A DNA stretch of 32,109 bases, from assembly GCA_020053945.1 (NCBI GenBank), contig JAGVME010000107.1, forward strand, positions 1 to 32,109, written 5' to 3'. Below, piece by piece: positions 17,743-27,410 of the stretch. The stretch is from Gammaproteobacteria bacterium. Its GTDB lineage: Bacteria > Pseudomonadota > Gammaproteobacteria > Ga0077554 > Ga007554. Under the pieces are notes generated by a model. It saw only the letters and a program-made list of their open reading frames with translations, had not been told where the DNA came from and did not search any database. A program made the translations under genes and the position numbers. Within the stretch, counting starts at the first letter, position 1. Each line of letters starts with the position of its first letter.

Positions 17743-18621
17743 TTATGTGGCCCAAATACGTGGGGCGCAGGCGGCTCTTTCCAATACCAGAGGACGCAAC
17801 ACTTCCCAGGCGCGGATAAAATAGCGCCGCGCCTGTTCAGCGCTATGCCCCAGGTAACGGCATATCAGTACTTCATCGCGTTGTGTGGCGCTGAATAAAT
17901 CATCACCATTTTGCGATGGAGCCATCTGCCCCACCGCGTCACGCACACACTGTACTGCGCCCGGATTTTTTGTGATGCACACAAAACTGCCCGTCACGCT
18001 AAACCCTGCCAACCCCCAGGCGCCGTTCAGCACCGCACCGCCACCCGTCACGCAAGCACGCTCTATCCACAGCGGCCGCCCATCCCGCCAAATTTCAAAA
18101 TGCTGGCGATACTCACCCTGCGCATACGTTTCCTGCGCGGCACGGCGCCCCAGGCAGGTAATTTCCCACCCCATAAAGTGCGCGTCACCCGCAAGATTTA
18201 CGCGCGTGGCGCTATCTACCCACGCACCATCAAAAACAATGGATTCTTGCGGAAACCATTCCAGCGACGCGTCCGCTTCTACAGTAAGCGATTGATGCAA
18301 TCGCGCCGCCGCGCCATCTTTGCTGCGATAAAATTTATTCGCGGCGGGGGTGGTCAGCAACACTTGCGCACGTTCACCTGCCAGCACCTGTATCTGTAAC
18401 GTATCGCCACCGACAATTCCGCCGGGTGGATGCAATATATAAACATGGCACACCTGCGGCTCAGGATAAAACGGGCGCTGCACGCGCAAGGGGCCACTGT
18501 GCGTACGCCGTGACAAAGTAGTGCGCCCATCGCGCCCACTAAAACCCAGCACCAGTTCCGCGCGCCATCCCAGCGCGTGCGCAGATCTTGGGACTATCTC
18601 AACTGATGACGCAGGGGGCAT
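17743..18621 (-). CDS. ureD: Urease accessory protein UreD
   Basis: Urease maturation scaffold that binds the apo-enzyme and UreF/UreG, 292 residues. It has GPLRVQRPFYPE near residue 45, HPPGGIVGGDTL (about residues 65-77) and LLTTPAANKFYRS, all diagnostic of UreD/UreH. It is the first gene of ureDABCEFG. ATG 18621 has only a weak ribosome binding site, and an in-frame TAA 12 bp upstream rules out a longer form. A very strong AAAGGAGG lies about 70 bp further upstream, so the leader may contain a short upstream frame. A sigma-54 promoter is found at 18723-18739. Confidence 0.95.
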   Translation of the reverse strand: MPPASSVEIVPRSAHALGWRAELVLGFSGRDGRTTLSRRTHSGPLRVQRPFYPEPQVCHVYILHPPGGIVGGDTLQIQVLAGERAQVLLTTPAANKFYRSKDGAAARLHQSLTVEADASLEWFPQESIVFDGAWVDSATRVNLAGDAHFMGWEITCLGRRAAQETYAQGEYRQHFEIWRDGRPLWIERACVTGGGAVLNGAWGLAGFSVTGSFVCITKNPGAVQCVRDAVGQMAPSQNGDDLFSATQRDEVLICRYLGHSAEQARRYFIRAWEVLRPLVLERAACAPRIWAT

Positions 18622-18703
18622 ATTTTTTCTGATTTATGATCCAACGAAATCACCGGACATATAAGCCTAAAGAAATCGACCGCAAAAAAATCCTCCTTTA
18701 TCT

Positions 18704-18721
18704 ATGCCTCTAAAGAGGCAT
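18704..18721 (-). repeat. Perfect palindrome at the predicted ureD transcript start
   Basis: ATGCCTCT-AA-AGAGGCAT forms an 8-bp perfect stem centred almost exactly on the predicted transcription start (18712). It may be an operator overlapping the start site or, if the true start is a few bases upstream, a 5' stem-loop on the urease mRNA. Confidence 0.7.
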
Positions 18722-18722
18722 C

Positions 18723-18739
18723 AGCAAGCCCCATGCCAC
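18723..18739 (-). promoter_or_regulatory. Sigma-54 (RpoN) promoter of ureDABCEFG
   Basis: The minus strand reads GTGGCATGGGGCTTGCT. It keeps the invariant GG and GC with exact spacing, the full TTGCT, and TGGCA-G with one change (C to T). The predicted start site is near 18712, about 90 bases before ureD. The same promoter class occurs before urtA, which supports it. Confidence 0.75.
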
Positions 18740-18810
18740 AATTTCCAAAAACCCCCACCCATTCATTTATAGCATATAAATTATATAATTACGCATCAAT
18801 ATTTCCCCTT

Positions 18811-18849
18811 CATAATGGCAAGAAATATAAATTAAACACCATAATGGCA
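18811..18849. repeat. Direct repeats CATAATGGCA, candidate activator sites upstream of ureD
   Basis: CATAATGGCA occurs at 18811-18820 and 18840-18849, 29 bp apart, with centres about 104 and 133 bp upstream of the predicted start site. The distal copy sits within ACACCATAATGGCAC (18836-18850), which resembles a degenerate NtrC site. The proximal copy resembles it less. The positions suit an enhancer pair; the identity of the binding protein is inference. Confidence 0.45.
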
Positions 18850-18985
18850 CCTCTTAACGAGGAATTTGGGATATTTTGATGCATGAAGGAGTGGGGTGGG
18901 CGCAAGGCAATTCCTGCCGGTTCGCCTGTGCCAGCATACATGGCCCTTCACCGGCCAAAAATTATCCAACCTTTACAGTATACGA

Positions 18986-19831
18986 TTACTTCAAACGTTG
19001 CCAGACAGCCAATGTAGGCCCCGCTTGATTCATGGTATAGAAATGCAGCCCAGGAGCGCCGCCTGCCAGCAACGTAGCACATAATTCGCCAGTCACATCC
19101 AGCCCAAACGCACGTAGCGACTCCAGATCATCACCAAAGTCTTCGAGCCGTTTGCGCAACCAGCGGGGTAACTCAGCACCACACATATCTGAAAAACGGG
19201 CAAGCTGGGTGTAATTAGTAATGGGCATGATTCCGGGGACGATGGGTAAATCCAATCCCATTTTTTCGCAGTTTTCAACAAAGCGAAAATAGGCGTCCGC
19301 ATTGTAAAAGTATTGGGTGAGGGCACTGTTTGCGCCCGCCTCGACCTTACGTTTGAAGTTGAGCAGGTCGGCGCGTGCCGAGGGTGCCTGGGGGTGGAAC
19401 TCGGGGTAAGCCGCGACTTCGATATGAAAATGGTTACCGGTTTCGGCGCGGATGAAGGCCACCAATTCGTCCGCGTAACGGAATTCGCCGGGGGCATAAG
19501 TGCCTGACGGCGCATCACCGCGCAATGCGACAATACGGTGGATGCCTTGCGCTTTATACGCATGCAACAACGCACGCAATTCTTCACGCGTGGAGGCAAT
19601 GCACGACAAATGCGGCGCGGCGTCAATGCCGGTGTCGCGCTGGATTTCAACTACTGTGTCGTAAGTGTGGTCGCGGGTACTGCCGCCCGCGCCAAACGTC
19701 ACGGAAAAATATAAGGGATTGAGTTTTGCCAGCGTGTCGCGCACGCTGCGCAGTTTGACTGCGCCTTCGGCGGTCTTGGGCGGGAAAAACTCGAAACTGA
19801 ATGTACGCGGGTGTTTGTTTTGCGATTGCAT
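18986..19831 (-). CDS. metF: Methylenetetrahydrofolate reductase
   Basis: FAD enzyme that reduces 5,10-methylene-THF to 5-methyl-THF for methionine synthesis, 281 residues. It starts MQSQNKHPRTFSFEFFPPKT, with the catalytic glutamate in FEFFPPKT. SVTFGAGGSTRD, ALRGDAP and the EVAAYPEFHPQA segment are all family marks. It is third in the leftward metK-ahcY-metF group, but 261 bp from ahcY because a palindromic repeat element is inserted there, so cotranscription is uncertain. Confidence 0.96.
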   Translation of the reverse strand: MQSQNKHPRTFSFEFFPPKTAEGAVKLRSVRDTLAKLNPLYFSVTFGAGGSTRDHTYDTVVEIQRDTGIDAAPHLSCIASTREELRALLHAYKAQGIHRIVALRGDAPSGTYAPGEFRYADELVAFIRAETGNHFHIEVAAYPEFHPQAPSARADLLNFKRKVEAGANSALTQYFYNADAYFRFVENCEKMGLDLPIVPGIMPITNYTQLARFSDMCGAELPRWLRKRLEDFGDDLESLRAFGLDVTGELCATLLAGGAPGLHFYTMNQAGPTLAVWQRLK

Positions 19832-19854
19832 TTAATGTCTCACCACAGGGATAT

Positions 19855-20085
19855 AAATGTAGGGTGGGTTACTTATGTAACCCACCAAGCGTTGGCCGCT
19901 TCCGGCATCCTGCGACGTGCATGGAGGCATTAGTGTCGCAGGAGGCAGGATGCCGGGAGCGACCCTCTCGTGGCACTTGTGCATCCATGCACGGCGCGTA
20001 GCAACACAACCTGTTTTCTGATGAGTGCCTGGCGGCACGGTTGGTGGGTTACGGTGCAAAAAACGCGCCTAACCCCCCTACATTT
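19855..20085. repeat. MITE/BIME-like palindromic element between ahcY and metF
   Basis: The outer ends are inverted: AAATGTAGGGTGGGTTA (19855-19871) matches the reverse complement of the right end TAACCCCCCTACATTT (20070-20085) with one inserted base. Each end is also a small palindrome containing GGTGGGTTA/TAACCCACC. The interior has nested inverted repeats: CCGGCATCCTGC (19902-19913) with GCAGGATGCCGG (19945-19956), CCTGCGAC with GTCGCAGG, and GTGCATCCATGCAC near 19977-19990. No transposase is encoded. This is the form of a non-autonomous element or a REP pair; no clear target duplication was seen. Confidence 0.75.
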
Positions 20086-20092
20086 CAGATTG

Positions 20093-21613
<1,521 letters not shown>

Positions 21614-21626
21614 CGAGACGGTCGCC

Positions 21627-21660
21627 GCCCCCAATATATTATGGCGGCGGCGACTCCTAA
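21627..21660 (-). other. Strong GC hairpin between metK and the SAH riboswitch
   Basis: GTCGCCGCC and GGCGGCGAC form a 9-bp perfect stem around an A+T-rich loop (ATAATATATT core), right after the metK stop and just before the riboswitch. There is no T-tract after it, so a classical Rho-independent terminator is unlikely. It may protect the metK 3' end, be a processing site or be part of a Rho-dependent terminator. Confidence 0.6.
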
Positions 21661-21664
21661 ACTT

Positions 21665-22828
21665 TTATATCCCCGCTGCCTTGCGCAACGTATCGGCCTT
21701 ATCAGTACGCTCCCAGGTGAGATCAGCTTCGGTACGGCCAAAGTGGCCATAGGCGGCGGTCTGGGTATAAATGGGGCGCAGCAGGTTGAGCATCTTGATC
21801 AGGCCTTTGGGGCGCAGATCAAAATGTTCGCGTACCAGCTTGGTGATGGCTTCGTTGGAGATCTTACCCGTGCCAAAGGTATCAATAGTGATTGACGTCG
21901 GTTCGGCCACGCCAATCGCGTAAGACACCTGGATTTCACAGCGATCCGCCAAGCCGGCGGCCACGATATTCTTCGCTACGTAACGACCCGCATAGGCCGC
22001 GGAACGATCCACCTTGCTGGGATCCTTGCCAGAAAACGCGCCGCCGCCGTGGCGCGCCATGCCGCCGTAAGTGTCGACAATGATCTTGCGTCCGGTCAGG
22101 CCGCAATCGCCCACCGGGCCACCGATGACGAAACGTCCAGTGGGATTAATAAAATAACGGGTGCTCTTGTCCAGCCATTCGGCAGGTAACACCGGTTTGA
22201 TGATTTCTTCCAGCACCGCTTCCTGTAAATCGGCGTGCTTGATGTCTGGCGAATGCTGGGTGGACAGCACCACGGCGTCAATCGCCACGGGCTTGTGGTT
22301 TTCATAACGGAACGTGATCTGGCTCTTGGCATCGGGGCGCAACCACGGCAGGGTACCATTCTTGCGCAGGTGTGCCTGGCGCTGCACCAAACGGTGCGCG
22401 TAGGTAATCGGGGCGGGCATCAGCACATCGGTTTCGTTGCTGGCATAGCCAAACATCAACCCCTGGTCGCCGGCGCCCTGTTCGTGATCTGCCGACTCAT
22501 CTACGCCCTGCGCGATGTCTTGCGACTGCTTGCCGATGGCGGTGAGCACCGCGCACGATTCCCAGTCAAAACCCATCGCCGGGTTGTCATAACCGATGTT
22601 CTTGACGGTCTGGCGCACGACATTTTCCATGTCCACCCAGGCAGAGGTAGTGATCTCGCCCGCGATGATCACCATGCCGGTTTTCACCAGGGTTTCGCAG
22701 GCCACGCGTGCTTTGATGTCCTGAGCCAGAATCGCATCCAGAATGGCGTCTGAAACCTGGTCGGCAACCTTGTCGGGATGGCCTTCGGAAACAGATTCAG
22801 AGGTAAACAGGTAATTATTATTCGACAT
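21665..22828 (-). CDS. metK: S-adenosylmethionine synthetase
   Basis: Makes S-adenosylmethionine from methionine and ATP, 387 residues. [24 protein letters not shown] is split over residues 8-31. [12 protein letters not shown] and the phosphate-binding [19 protein letters not shown] are present, so it is complete. ATG 22828 is preceded by GGAAGG. It is first of the leftward methyl-cycle group with ahcY and metF. No SAM riboswitch was recognised in its 132-bp upstream region. Confidence 0.98.
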   Translation of the reverse strand: MSNNNYLFTSESVSEGHPDKVADQVSDAILDAILAQDIKARVACETLVKTGMVIIAGEITTSAWVDMENVVRQTVKNIGYDNPAMGFDWESCAVLTAIGKQSQDIAQGVDESADHEQGAGDQGLMFGYASNETDVLMPAPITYAHRLVQRQAHLRKNGTLPWLRPDAKSQITFRYENHKPVAIDAVVLSTQHSPDIKHADLQEAVLEEIIKPVLPAEWLDKSTRYFINPTGRFVIGGPVGDCGLTGRKIIVDTYGGMARHGGGAFSGKDPSKVDRSAAYAGRYVAKNIVAAGLADRCEIQVSYAIGVAEPTSITIDTFGTGKISNEAITKLVREHFDLRPKGLIKMLNLLRPIYTQTAAYGHFGRTEADLTWERTDKADTLRKAAGI

Positions 22829-22851
22829 GCGCGCGCGTTCCTTCCAGAATA

Positions 22852-22915
22852 ACGGTAAAATGGTGAATTAGGATAAAATGCCTGAGGAAGTTAAAATATC
22901 CAGATAGTTTACCGT
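22852..22915. promoter_or_regulatory. Inverted repeat pair in the divergent metK promoter region
   Basis: ACGGTAAA (22852-22859) and TTTACCGT (22908-22915) are perfect inverted copies 48 bp apart in the metK/thioredoxin-like spacer. A smaller palindrome, TATC-CA-GATA, lies just inside the right copy. They could be operator halves for a methionine- or SAH-cycle regulator. This is a low-confidence inference. Confidence 0.3.
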
Positions 22916-22960
22916 GAAGTTTTGACTATTCCAAATTTTTATTAGATGTAGGAGTAAAGT

Positions 22961-23515
22961 ATGGTACGCCTGGAAACCCCTGTGTGTGAATTTGGTACGC
23001 CTGCTGTGGCCTTTGACCTGCCCGGCACGGATGGCAAGCGTTGGATCCTGGCGCAATGTGCCGGTGAGCGTGGCCTGCTGGTGATGTTTATCTGTAACCA
23101 TTGCCCTTATGTGAAAGCGGTAATTGACCGCATCATCCGCGACACCCGTGAGTTGCTGCCGCTGGGCATCAAAAGCGTGGCGATCATGTCTAATGACATT
23201 GCTGATTATCCTGAAGATTCTTTTGAAAACATGCAGACATTGGCGCGTGACTTAAATTTTCCCTTCCCTTATCTCCTAGATGAAACCCAAGAAATCGCCA
23301 AGGCCTATGGCGCGGTATGTACCCCGGATTTTTTTGGTTATAACGCCGATCTTAAGCTGCAATACCGCGGCCGTCTCGACGCCAGCCGCAAAGAAGCCGC
23401 CCCCGATGCGCGGCGTGACCTGTTTGAGGCGATGCAGCAGATTGCCCACACTGGGCAGGGACCGCGCGACCAGATCCCCAGCATGGGATGCTCGATCAAA
23501 TGGAAAGATGGATAA
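22961..23515 (+). CDS. Thioredoxin-like (AhpC/TSA-type) family protein
   Basis: A 184-residue cytoplasmic thioredoxin-fold protein with the FICNHCPYVKAV motif, placing a CxxC pair (CNHC) at the usual active-site position after the first beta strand. VAIMSNDIADYPEDSFENM and the VCTPDFFGYNADLKLQYRGR segment, with the cis-proline TP, are typical of the redoxin family found across bacteria. The exact substrate is unknown; a thiol oxidoreductase or peroxidase-like role is likely. The start is supported by TAGGAG 8 bases before ATG. It is divergent from metK and ends 176 bp before tkt. Confidence 0.85.
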   Translation: MVRLETPVCEFGTPAVAFDLPGTDGKRWILAQCAGERGLLVMFICNHCPYVKAVIDRIIRDTRELLPLGIKSVAIMSNDIADYPEDSFENMQTLARDLNFPFPYLLDETQEIAKAYGAVCTPDFFGYNADLKLQYRGRLDASRKEAAPDARRDLFEAMQQIAHTGQGPRDQIPSMGCSIKWKDG

Positions 23516-23691
23516 GTGGAAAAAATGAGGGGTAACGGCAAGTTAAGCCATGAAATCCCGCTTTTATTAACGCAAAACGGGTACTGGCCGACATTCTGCT
23601 ATTGCCGAATAACCCAAGGTAAGGGAAAATAACAGCATCGGACGTTATTTTGCCTACTTCACAATTTTAAGATATTTAGAGGAAAACTTGC

Positions 23692-25686
23692 ATGCCCGCC
23701 TCCCGTAAAGATTTAGCCAATGCCATTCGCGCCCTGGCGATGGATGCTGTACAAAAAGCCAACTCCGGACACCCTGGTGCCCCGATGGGCATGGCAGAAA
23801 TTGCGGAAGTATTGTGGAATCATCACCTGCGGCATAATCCGGCCAACCCCAAGTGGGCTGACCGTGACCGTTTTGTGCTGTCCAACGGGCATGGATCAAT
23901 GCTGATATACGCACTGCTGCACCTCACCGGTTATGACCTGCCGATGGATGAACTGAAGCGTTTTCGCCAGTTACATTCCAAAACCCCCGGTCATCCTGAA
24001 TACGGCTATGCGCCGGGCATCGAAACCACTACCGGCCCGCTCGGGCAGGGTCTCACCAATGCCGTGGGCATGACGATTGCTGAAAAAGTGCTGGCCGCTG
24101 AATTCAACAAGCCGGGGCATGAAATTGTTAATCACCACACCTATGTATTTCTGGGTGATGGCTGCTTGATGGAAGGCATCTCCCATGAAGCCTGCTCGCT
24201 GGCCGGCACGCTGGGGCTGGGCAAGCTGATTGCGTTTTACGACGACAATGGCATCTCCATTGATGGCCACGTTGAAGGTTGGTTCACCGATGACACGCCG
24301 AAGCGTTTCGAAGCCTACGGCTGGCATGTCATCCCGAATGTTGATGGTCATGATGTCGCGGCGGTTAATGCCGCCGTTGAAAAAGCCAAGGCTGCCACCG
24401 ACAAGCCGACGATGATCTGCTGCAAGACCATCATCGGCATGGGCGCGCCTAACAAAGCGGGCAGCCATGACTGCCACGGCGCCGCATTAGGTGACGCTGA
24501 AATAGCGGCAACCCGGGCCAACATTGGTTGGAATCATGCGCCGTTTGAAATTCCGCAGGAGGTGTATGCGGGCTGGGATGCGCGTACCAAAGGTGCGGAT
24601 TTGGAAAAAATGTGGGACGGTAAATTCACTGCTTACGCCAAGGCGTATCCGAAAGAAGCGGCTGAATTTACGCGGCGTATGAAGGGTGAGTTGCCTGCCA
24701 ACTGGAATGACCACGTCGCGACCTTCCTTGCCAAGGTTAACGAAAAAGGCGAAACTATCGCGACACGCAAAGCCTCACAAAACAGCATCGAAGGTTTAGC
24801 ACCCGCATTGCCAGAATTGCTGGGCGGCTCGGCTGACCTGGCCAGTTCCAACCTGACATTGTGGTCTGGTTCGCGCGGCGTTTCCCGTGAACATGGCGGC
24901 AACTATGTGTATTACGGCGTGCGTGAATTCGGCATGTCGGCGATGATGAATGGCATGGCGCTGCACGGCGGCGTGATTCCTTATGGCGCCACCTTCCTGA
25001 TGTTCTCTGAATACGCGCGCAATGCCTTGCGCATGGCCGCGCTAATGAAAATCCGTACCCTGTTTGTGTTCACCCACGACTCGATTGGTCTGGGCGAAGA
25101 CGGCCCCACGCATCAGGCCGTTGAACAAACGGCGACGTTACGCCTGATCCCCAACATGGACGTATGGCGCCCATGCGATACCGTGGAATCCGCCGTGAGC
25201 TGGGCACGCGCCATTGAACGCAAAGATGGCCCCAGCACCCTGATTTTCAGCCGTCAAAACCTGCCATTCCAGAAGCGTGATGCAGCGCAAATCGCCAATA
25301 TCAGCAAGGGTGGTTATGTGTTATCAGAAGCCGCAGGCGGCAAGCCTGCCGTGGTGATTATTGCCACCGGTTCAGAAATCGGACTGGCCGTAGATGCACA
25401 AAAAGCGCTGGCTGCAAAAGGTGTGGCGGCACGCGTGGTGTCCATGCCCTCCACTAACGTATTCGACCGCCAAAGCCAGGCTTACAAAGATAGCGTGCTG
25501 CCAAAAGGCATCAAGCGCGTTGCCGTGGAAGCAGGCGTTACCGATGGCTGGATGAAATACGTGGGACTGGAAGGTGCCGTGGTCGGCATCAACACTTTTG
25601 GTGAATCCGCGCCCGCACCTGAGCTGTTTAAGCACTTCGGCTTCACCGTCGAAAACGTGGTTAAAACGGTTGAGGGTGTGCTGTAA
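23692..25686 (+). CDS. tkt: Transketolase
   Basis: Thiamine-diphosphate enzyme that transfers two-carbon units in the pentose-phosphate and Calvin cycles, 664 residues. Visible marks are [19 protein letters not shown] near residue 20, [18 protein letters not shown], the TPP/Mg motif [31 protein letters not shown] with the catalytic glutamate, and [18 protein letters not shown] 23692 is preceded by AGAGGA. The 176-bp upstream spacer contains a small stem-loop (23557-23581) and probably the promoter of the carbon block. Confidence 0.97.
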   Translation: MPASRKDLANAIRALAMDAVQKANSGHPGAPMGMAEIAEVLWNHHLRHNPANPKWADRDRFVLSNGHGSMLIYALLHLTGYDLPMDELKRFRQLHSKTPGHPEYGYAPGIETTTGPLGQGLTNAVGMTIAEKVLAAEFNKPGHEIVNHHTYVFLGDGCLMEGISHEACSLAGTLGLGKLIAFYDDNGISIDGHVEGWFTDDTPKRFEAYGWHVIPNVDGHDVAAVNAAVEKAKAATDKPTMICCKTIIGMGAPNKAGSHDCHGAALGDAEIAATRANIGWNHAPFEIPQEVYAGWDARTKGADLEKMWDGKFTAYAKAYPKEAAEFTRRMKGELPANWNDHVATFLAKVNEKGETIATRKASQNSIEGLAPALPELLGGSADLASSNLTLWSGSRGVSREHGGNYVYYGVREFGMSAMMNGMALHGGVIPYGATFLMFSEYARNALRMAALMKIRTLFVFTHDSIGLGEDGPTHQAVEQTATLRLIPNMDVWRPCDTVESAVSWARAIERKDGPSTLIFSRQNLPFQKRDAAQIANISKGGYVLSEAAGGKPAVVIIATGSEIGLAVDAQKALAAKGVAARVVSMPSTNVFDRQSQAYKDSVLPKGIKRVAVEAGVTDGWMKYVGLEGAVVGINTFGESAPAPELFKHFGFTVENVVKTVEGVL

Positions 25687-25721
25687 TTTCTTTGTGTTGG
25701 AAACAAAAGAGGTAATCCTTT

Positions 25722-25937
25722 ATGGTTCGTCAGTTTGATGTCATTATCGAGCGTGATGAAGAAGGTTATTTCATAGCTTCAGTCCCTTTGCTGCCGGGAT
25801 GCCACACTCAGGCGAAATCGCTTGATGTACTCATGCAGCGAATCCGTGAAGCTATTGAACTGTGCCTGGAAGTTGAGGGCGCACCCTTTGAGCCATTAGA
25901 TTTTGTTGGGGTTCAGCGGATTACTGTCGCCGCATGA
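25722..25937 (+). CDS. hicB: HicB-family antitoxin
   Basis: A 71-residue protein with the HicB-type partly degraded RNase H fold: FDVIIERDEEGYFIASVPLLPGC is split across residues 5-27, followed by a helix rich in EAIELCLE. It would neutralise HicA. It is the short form without an obvious C-terminal DNA-binding domain, so autoregulation is uncertain. An AAGAGG precedes the start, which lies 35 bp after the tkt stop. Its stop overlaps the hicA start by 4 bases (ATGA), the tight coupling expected of a toxin-antitoxin pair. Confidence 0.85.
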   Translation: MVRQFDVIIERDEEGYFIASVPLLPGCHTQAKSLDVLMQRIREAIELCLEVEGAPFEPLDFVGVQRITVAA

Positions 25938-26157
25938 GTAAGTTCCCCAGCCTCACTGGTAAACAACTCATCGCGGCACTGAACAAAGCAGGTTTTGAGG
26001 TCATTCGGGTCAAAGGAAGTCACCACTTCCTTCGCCATAAAGATCGTCGTTCAACAGTGGTTCCTGTACACGCGGGCGAAACAGTGGGACAGGTTTGCTC
26101 AGTAAGATTTTGCGTGACTGTGATCTCACACGTGCGCAGTTACAGGAGTTACTTTAG
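25934..26157 (+). pseudogene. hicA: HicA-family mRNA interferase, frameshifted
   Basis: The reading frame starts as a normal HicA: GKQLIAALNKAGFEVIRVKG, then the catalytic histidine motif GSHHFLRHKD (H30/H31) and VVPVHAGETVG. After G52 a single base appears missing near 26090. From 26092 the +1 frame restores the family ending GLLSKILRDCDLTRAQLQEL and stops at TAG 26155-26157 followed by TAA. With one C added after GGA the product would be 74 residues with the usual PGLLSKIL segment. As it stands, the uncorrected frame ends 40 bases later with 35 unrelated residues. The catalytic core is intact, so the toxin may be inactive or altered. A sequencing error is also possible. Confidence 0.82.
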
Positions 26158-26300
26158 TAACTTCAGCTTTGTCAAAGGGCATGTTGGAAATCTTTAAATT
26201 TAAAGAATCCCTGGATTGATGCCTTCCTGATCCATGGCATGCGCGTCTTCAGGGAATTCAAAAAAGTTTTTTTCGTTAATCTTTGGGAGGTAATTAGAGT

Positions 26301-27317
26301 ATGGCTATCAAGGTTGCAATTAATGGTTACGGCCGAATTGGACGTAATGTGTTGCGCGCGCTGTATGAAGCCGGGCGTAACAAGGAAATCCAGATCGTTG
26401 CCGTAAATGATTTGGGCAATGCCGAAACCAACGCGTATTTGACGCGTTATGACACCGTGCATGGCAAGTTTCCGGGCACTGTGGAAGTGGACGGCAATTA
26501 CATGATCGTTAACGGTGACAAGATTCGCGTGTTTGCCGAGCGTGATCCGTCCAAGCTGCCATGGGGCGAGCTGGGTGTAGACGTGGTGCATGAGTGTACG
26601 GGTATTTTCACCAGCAAGGCCAAGGCTTCCGCGCATCTTGCCGCGGGCGCGAAAAAAGTCATCATTTCCGCTCCGGGTGGCAATGACGTTGACGCCACCA
26701 TTGTCTATGGCGTGAACCACAAGACTTTGAAAGCCACCGACACCGTGATTTCCAATGCATCTTGCACCACCAACTGCCTGGCGCCCCTGGTCAAGCCATT
26801 GTGCGACAAGATCGGCATTGTGAATGGCTTGATGACCACCATCCATTCCTACACCAATGACCAGGTGCTCACCGACGTGTACCACAGCGATTTGCGCCGT
26901 GCGCGCTCCGCTACCCAGTCACAAATCCCCACCAAGACCGGCGCCGCGGCTGCCGTAGGTCTGGTCATGCCAGAACTGCAAGGTAAGCTCGACGGGTTCG
27001 CGGTGCGCGTACCAACCATCAACGTATCGCTGGTCGACCTGACTTTTACTCCCGCACGCAAAACCTCGGTGGATGAGGTTAATGCGATCCTGCGCGATGC
27101 GTCCCAGGGTGAACTGAAAGGCATCCTTAACTACAATGACAAACCGCTGGTGTCGGTGGATTTCAATCATGATCCGGCATCTTCAACCTTTGACGCCACG
27201 CTCACTAAAGTGATTGATGGCACACTGGTTAAAGTGCTGGCCTGGTATGACAATGAGTGGGGCTTCTCCAACCGCATGCTGGACACCACCGTTGCCTTAA
27301 TGAAGGTATCCAAGTAA
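26301..27317 (+). CDS. gap: Glyceraldehyde-3-phosphate dehydrogenase (type I)
   Basis: Interconverts glyceraldehyde-3-phosphate and 1,3-bisphosphoglycerate, 338 residues. Marks are the Rossmann start [19 protein letters not shown], the catalytic cysteine C155 in [19 protein letters not shown] and [16 protein letters not shown]37 in VAVNDL after the second strand favours NAD over NADP, though such enzymes can be dual. ATG 26301 is preceded by GGGAGG at about 10 bases. It is followed after 93 bp by pgk. Confidence 0.97.
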   Translation: MAIKVAINGYGRIGRNVLRALYEAGRNKEIQIVAVNDLGNAETNAYLTRYDTVHGKFPGTVEVDGNYMIVNGDKIRVFAERDPSKLPWGELGVDVVHECTGIFTSKAKASAHLAAGAKKVIISAPGGNDVDATIVYGVNHKTLKATDTVISNASCTTNCLAPLVKPLCDKIGIVNGLMTTIHSYTNDQVLTDVYHSDLRRARSATQSQIPTKTGAAAAVGLVMPELQGKLDGFAVRVPTINVSLVDLTFTPARKTSVDEVNAILRDASQGELKGILNYNDKPLVSVDFNHDPASSTFDATLTKVIDGTLVKVLAWYDNEWGFSNRMLDTTVALMKVSK

Positions 27318-27342
27318 TTTTTGGGCGGATACCCATTAGGTT

Positions 27343-27375
27343 AGGAATGGTCGCCAGATCCTGGCGCCCATTCCT
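27343..27375 (+). other. Intercistronic hairpin between gap and pgk
   Basis: AGGAATGG-T-CGCCAG, loop ATC, CTGGCG-C-CCATTCCT form a 14-bp stem with one internal mismatch. There is no T-run after it, so full termination is unlikely. A processing or stability element that lets gap and pgk be expressed at different levels is the better guess. Confidence 0.7.
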
Positions 27376-27410
27376 GTTATCCCATCTGCTGCGATCCTTA
27401 AGGAAAATCC

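Larger units (their letters stand above)
18622..18985. other. metF-ureD intergenic control region
   Basis: This 364-bp non-coding spacer carries the sigma-54 promoter of the urease operon, an 18-bp palindrome, the strong AAAGGAGG sequence (minus strand, near 18692-18699) and a pair of 10-bp direct repeats. The part next to metF (18880-18985) shows only a weak inverted repeat (CCGGT/ACCGG near 18918-18955) and no clear terminator. Confidence 0.75.

Noticed and set aside
19832-20059. Small frames inside the ahcY-metF spacer
   Set aside because: They consist of the palindromic repeat element and have no ribosome binding site.
22235-22753. 172-codon frame opposite metK
   Set aside because: Antisense shadow of metK with no recognisable family.
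22829-22960. SAM riboswitch before metK
   Set aside because: None of the SAM-class cores could be recognised on the minus strand, and the region is short.
26092-26197. Taking the 87-codon hicA frame as a normal variant
   Set aside because: Its last 35 residues match nothing in HicA, while the neighbouring frame gives the exact family C-terminus, so a frameshift is the simpler reading.
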